Positions 61,368 to 64,000 of a stretch of 64,000 nucleotides of DNA are shown piece by piece; positions within the stretch are counted from its first letter, which is position 1, and each line of letters opens with the position of its first letter. This DNA is from an uncultured Bacteroidales bacterium (GTDB lineage Bacteria > Bacteroidota > Bacteroidia > Bacteroidales > Bacteroidaceae), in contig CADBWR010000009.1 of the NCBI GenBank assembly GCA_902798425.1, forward strand, positions 1 through 64,000, given 5' to 3'. The translations under genes and the position numbers were made by a program. The notes under the pieces were generated by a model. The model saw only the letters and a program-made list of their open reading frames with translations. It was not told the origin of the DNA and made no database searches.

Positions 61368-62714
61368 ATGGCTCAAGTACAACTTAGAGAGAAAATTGGC
61401 TATGCGTTAGGTGACGCAGCAGCTGGCGGCATTACGTGGAAGGTGATGTCTATCGCTTTCCCCTTGTTCTTTACAAATATCTTCGGACTGACGGTAGCAG
61501 ATACGGCAACGCTGATGCTCATTGCCCGTATGTTTGATGTGGTGACAGACCCTATGATGGGAACACTGGCTGATCGCACTCAGAGCCGCTGGGGTACCTA
61601 TCGCCCTTGGCTTATCTACGGAGCAGTTCCTTTTGGTCTGATTTTTGCACTGTTGCTATATACCCCTGACTTTGGACCTGTTGGCAAACGTATCTGGGCT
61701 TATTCGTTGTACTTGATGATGATGGCTGTTTACACTGCTGTTAATGTACCTTATGGTTCCTTGTTGGGCGTGATGACGGACGATGATAATGAGAAAAACC
61801 AGTTCTCGTCGTTCCGTATGGTAGGGGCCTATGCCATGGGTTTTGTCACCCTGCTGTCCTTCCCTTATTTACAGAAATTGGTAGGCGGTTCTGACCAGCA
61901 CCAGTATGCAGTGCTCGGTGCCTTCTTTGGCATATTGGCTGCAGCAGGTACGTTGGCTTGTGGACTGCTGACCAAAGAGCGCCTCAAGCCTATCCGTGCT
62001 GAGAAGTTCTCCTTCAAGCCCTTTGCGGATCTTTTCCGCAACAAACCCTGGATTATCCTAACACTCATTGGCGTCTGCATGAATTTCTTCAATGGCTTCC
62101 GCTATGCTGTGGCAGGTTATATGTTCGAATATTGTATGAATGGAGAAGTCACCGTCAGCGGACTGATTATCAACTATACAGTCTTTATGACTTTTGGTGA
62201 GCTGACGTGTATGGTCTTCGGAGGTGTGTCACCTGTATTCACCAAATGGGTGGGCTCCAAGCGTATGGCCTTCATCTGGGCTGGCGTCATCTGTGTAGCA
62301 ACCTCTGTGCTCTATTTCTTTATCCCTATGGATCCCGCCTACATTTGGATGATGGTCGCGGTGGTTATTCTTACCTCTGTTGGTATTGGTATCTATTCAC
62401 CTCTGCTGTGGTCTATGTATGCTGACGTTTCTGACTACGCTACAGAGAAGAATGGTACCTCGTCGACAGGTCTTATCTTCTCGTCAGGAACGATGGCCAT
62501 GAAGTTTGGTACTGCCATTTCTGGTTCTCTGGTTGCCCTGCTGCTGGGTATTGCAGGCTTTATCTCGGGGACTGATGCTACAGGACAGACCATTATAACC
62601 ATTACGGATATTGATTCCGTACAGCGCATGATTTGGGCATTGTTCTCTGTCTTCCCCGCTATAATTGCAGCTATCATGATAGGATTGCTCTATATTTATC
62701 CGATTAAGAAATGA
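61368..62714 (+). CDS. GPH-family sugar:cation symporter (MelB-like)
   Basis: The 448-residue membrane protein has about 12 helices and the GPH pattern: KIGYALGDAAAGGITWKVM, ARMFDVVTDPMMGTLADRTQSRWGTYRPW (with the D-DP-G core of MelB) and YADVSDYATEKNGTSSTGL. It would carry mannobiose, or another mannan disaccharide, over the inner membrane with sodium or protons. The assignment of the sugar comes from its place between GH130 and the epimerase. It has its own promoter. Its stop overlaps the epimerase start by 4 bases. Confidence 0.92.
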   Translation: MAQVQLREKIGYALGDAAAGGITWKVMSIAFPLFFTNIFGLTVADTATLMLIARMFDVVTDPMMGTLADRTQSRWGTYRPWLIYGAVPFGLIFALLLYTPDFGPVGKRIWAYSLYLMMMAVYTAVNVPYGSLLGVMTDDDNEKNQFSSFRMVGAYAMGFVTLLSFPYLQKLVGGSDQHQYAVLGAFFGILAAAGTLACGLLTKERLKPIRAEKFSFKPFADLFRNKPWIILTLIGVCMNFFNGFRYAVAGYMFEYCMNGEVTVSGLIINYTVFMTFGELTCMVFGGVSPVFTKWVGSKRMAFIWAGVICVATSVLYFFIPMDPAYIWMMVAVVILTSVGIGIYSPLLWSMYADVSDYATEKNGTSSTGLIFSSGTMAMKFGTAISGSLVALLLGIAGFISGTDATGQTIITITDIDSVQRMIWALFSVFPAIIAAIMIGLLYIYPIKK

Positions 62715-64000
62715 ATAAGGTACAGATGATGAAACAAGAGATGCAGGATGTTCTTCAAAATAACATTCTGCGTTTCTGGCTTGATAAGATGCAAGACCGT
62801 GAACATGGCGGTTTCTATGGTCGTATGGATGGCGAGGGTGTGTTGCACCCTGAGGCAGAAAAGGGTGCCATACTCAATGCCCGCATTCTATGGTCGTTCT
62901 CGGCAGCATACCGCGTGCTGGGGAACCAAGAGTATCTGGATGCTGCCACCCGTGCCAAGGATTATATCTTGGAGCATTTTATCGACCCTGAGTATGGCGG
63001 CGTCTACTGGAGTGTGGACTACCAAGGACGACCATTGGATACCAAGAAACAGTTCTATGCCATTGGTTTTGCCATCTATGGACTGACGGAGTATGCACGT
63101 GCTACGGGTGACCGTGAAGCGCTGGAGTATGCCCTCGACCTGTATGACTGCATTGAAGAGCATGCCTTCGACCAGGAGCATAATGGTTATATAGAGGCTT
63201 GCACAAGAGAGTGGGGGACTATTGCCGATATGCGCTTGTCAGAGTTGGATGCCAACTATCCCAAGTCACAGAATACCCATCTGCACATCATCGAACCCTA
63301 TACCAATCTGTTGCGCTGTCTGCGAGAGTTTCAGGCTAAACAGTCGTGCGACTATGTTCCTGCCATTGGTGCCGTACTTCCTATAGGTGTCAGTGTACCT
63401 ATGGAGACCGTTCTGAGTGTCGAATCTTCAGTGCGCAATCTCATCGACATTTTCACTGATAAAATACTGAATCCCGAAACACACCATCTGGACCTCTTCT
63501 TTGAGATGGACTGGACGCGTGGCGCTGGACACTTGGAAAGCTATGGCCACGATATCGAGTGTTCGTGGCTGATGCATGAAGCCGCTTTGGTGTTGGGTGA
63601 CAGAAAGGTGCTCGACAAAGTGGAAGGAATAGTCCGCCAGGTGGCTAAGGCTTCTGAGAAAGGCCTGCGCCCTGATGGCAGCATGATTCATGAGGCCAAC
63701 CTTGATACGGGTCATGTTGACGACGATCTCCACTGGTGGGTACAGGCAGAAAATGTGGTGGGGTGGTTTAATCTCTACCAGTATTTCCACGATGAGGAGG
63801 CACTGGACAAAGCCTGTCGCTGTTGGCAGTACATCAAAGACCAACTCATCGACTACGAGCATGGCGAGTGGTACTGGAGCCGCCATGCTGATGGCACGCT
63901 GAATACCAGTGACGACCATGCAGGCTTTTGGAAGTGTCCTTACCACAACAGTCGCATGTGTCTCGAGATAATAGAACGAACGTCTTTTGTGTCTTTTCAG
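62711..64000 (+). CDS. Cellobiose/mannobiose 2-epimerase (cut by the window end)
   Basis: The reading frame is open for 430 codons to the edge with no stop, so the 3' end is missing. The protein shows the N-acylglucosamine 2-epimerase (alpha/alpha)6 barrel: DREHGGFYGRMDGEG, ARILWSFSAAYRV, DPEYGGVYWSVD, NTHLHIIEPYTNLLR, ESYGHDIECSWLMHEA, HWWVQAENVVGW and FWKCPYHNSRMCLEI. These enzymes change the reducing-end mannose of mannobiose to glucose, making the substrate of GH130. Its ATG (62711) overlaps the symporter stop (ATGA). Confidence 0.93.
   Translation, partial: MNKVQMMKQEMQDVLQNNILRFWLDKMQDREHGGFYGRMDGEGVLHPEAEKGAILNARILWSFSAAYRVLGNQEYLDAATRAKDYILEHFIDPEYGGVYWSVDYQGRPLDTKKQFYAIGFAIYGLTEYARATGDREALEYALDLYDCIEEHAFDQEHNGYIEACTREWGTIADMRLSELDANYPKSQNTHLHIIEPYTNLLRCLREFQAKQSCDYVPAIGAVLPIGVSVPMETVLSVESSVRNLIDIFTDKILNPETHHLDLFFEMDWTRGAGHLESYGHDIECSWLMHEAALVLGDRKVLDKVEGIVRQVAKASEKGLRPDGSMIHEANLDTGHVDDDLHWWVQAENVVGWFNLYQYFHDEEALDKACRCWQYIKDQLIDYEHGEWYWSRHADGTLNTSDDHAGFWKCPYHNSRMCLEIIERTSFVSFQ

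Overview
The window looks like the chromosome of a Prevotella-type member of the Bacteroidales. The evidence is the SusC/SusD pair, TamL, lipoprotein signals of the outer-membrane type, DUF4494, DUF4249, the DUF3791/DUF3990 genes, and Bacteroidota promoters (TTTG, about 20 bases, TAnnTTTG) before many genes. No rRNA, tRNA, CRISPR array, transposase or phage gene was seen.

Positions 1-29,400 are mostly housekeeping genes. They include a YoeB-type toxin-antitoxin pair, a TrmH/SpoU RNA methyltransferase carrying heptamer arrays, TamL, a YycJ-like hydrolase, a three-gene DUF3791/DUF3990 cassette, a LolC/E-like permease and an aminotransferase. An operon of pseudokinase, DUF4494 protein and YggS follows, then EFR1 ferredoxin, an AraC-type regulator, dipeptidyl peptidase III and a HEAT-type repair-like protein. 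A tightly overlapping run of fur, purA, hisS and a CE12-like esterase precedes rubrerythrin. The stretch ends with a beta-helix lipoprotein coupled to a degenerate UDP-GlcNAc 2-epimerase homologue, queC and radA, a binding-protein-like lipoprotein with a TPR protein, and a phospholipase D/cardiolipin synthase.

Positions 29,485-38,500 hold a hybrid two-component-like regulator that appears unable to run a phosphorelay. It lies behind kdsA and kdsD (Kdo synthesis). An outer-membrane barrel protein and a large MscS-type channel follow.

Positions 38,656-64,000 are dominated by beta-mannan use. A BadF-type sugar kinase overlaps a GH5_7-like mannanase. A TonB receptor/DUF4249 block comes next. Then comes a divergent polysaccharide utilization locus. 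Its minus arm has SusC, SusD, two surface glycan-binding proteins, a GH5_4-like glucanase, a GH26 homologue without its acid/base motif, and an in-frame lipocalin-like remnant. Its plus arm has a CE7 esterase, an active-looking GH26 mannanase, GH130 mannosylglucose phosphorylase, a GPH-type sugar symporter and a cellobiose/mannobiose 2-epimerase cut by the window end. Together these describe a known route: surface mannanases and esterases cut acetylated glucomannan or galactomannan, SusCD imports oligomers, GH26 releases mannobiose, the symporter imports it, the epimerase makes mannosyl-glucose, and GH130 yields mannose-1-phosphate and glucose.

One structural theme recurs: short tandem arrays with a 7-base unit and unrelated sequences at about 13 sites, inside genes, across stop/start junctions and between divergent promoters. 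A second repeat family is a long hairpin with a conserved tail, in two copies about 18 kb apart, each just after a gene.
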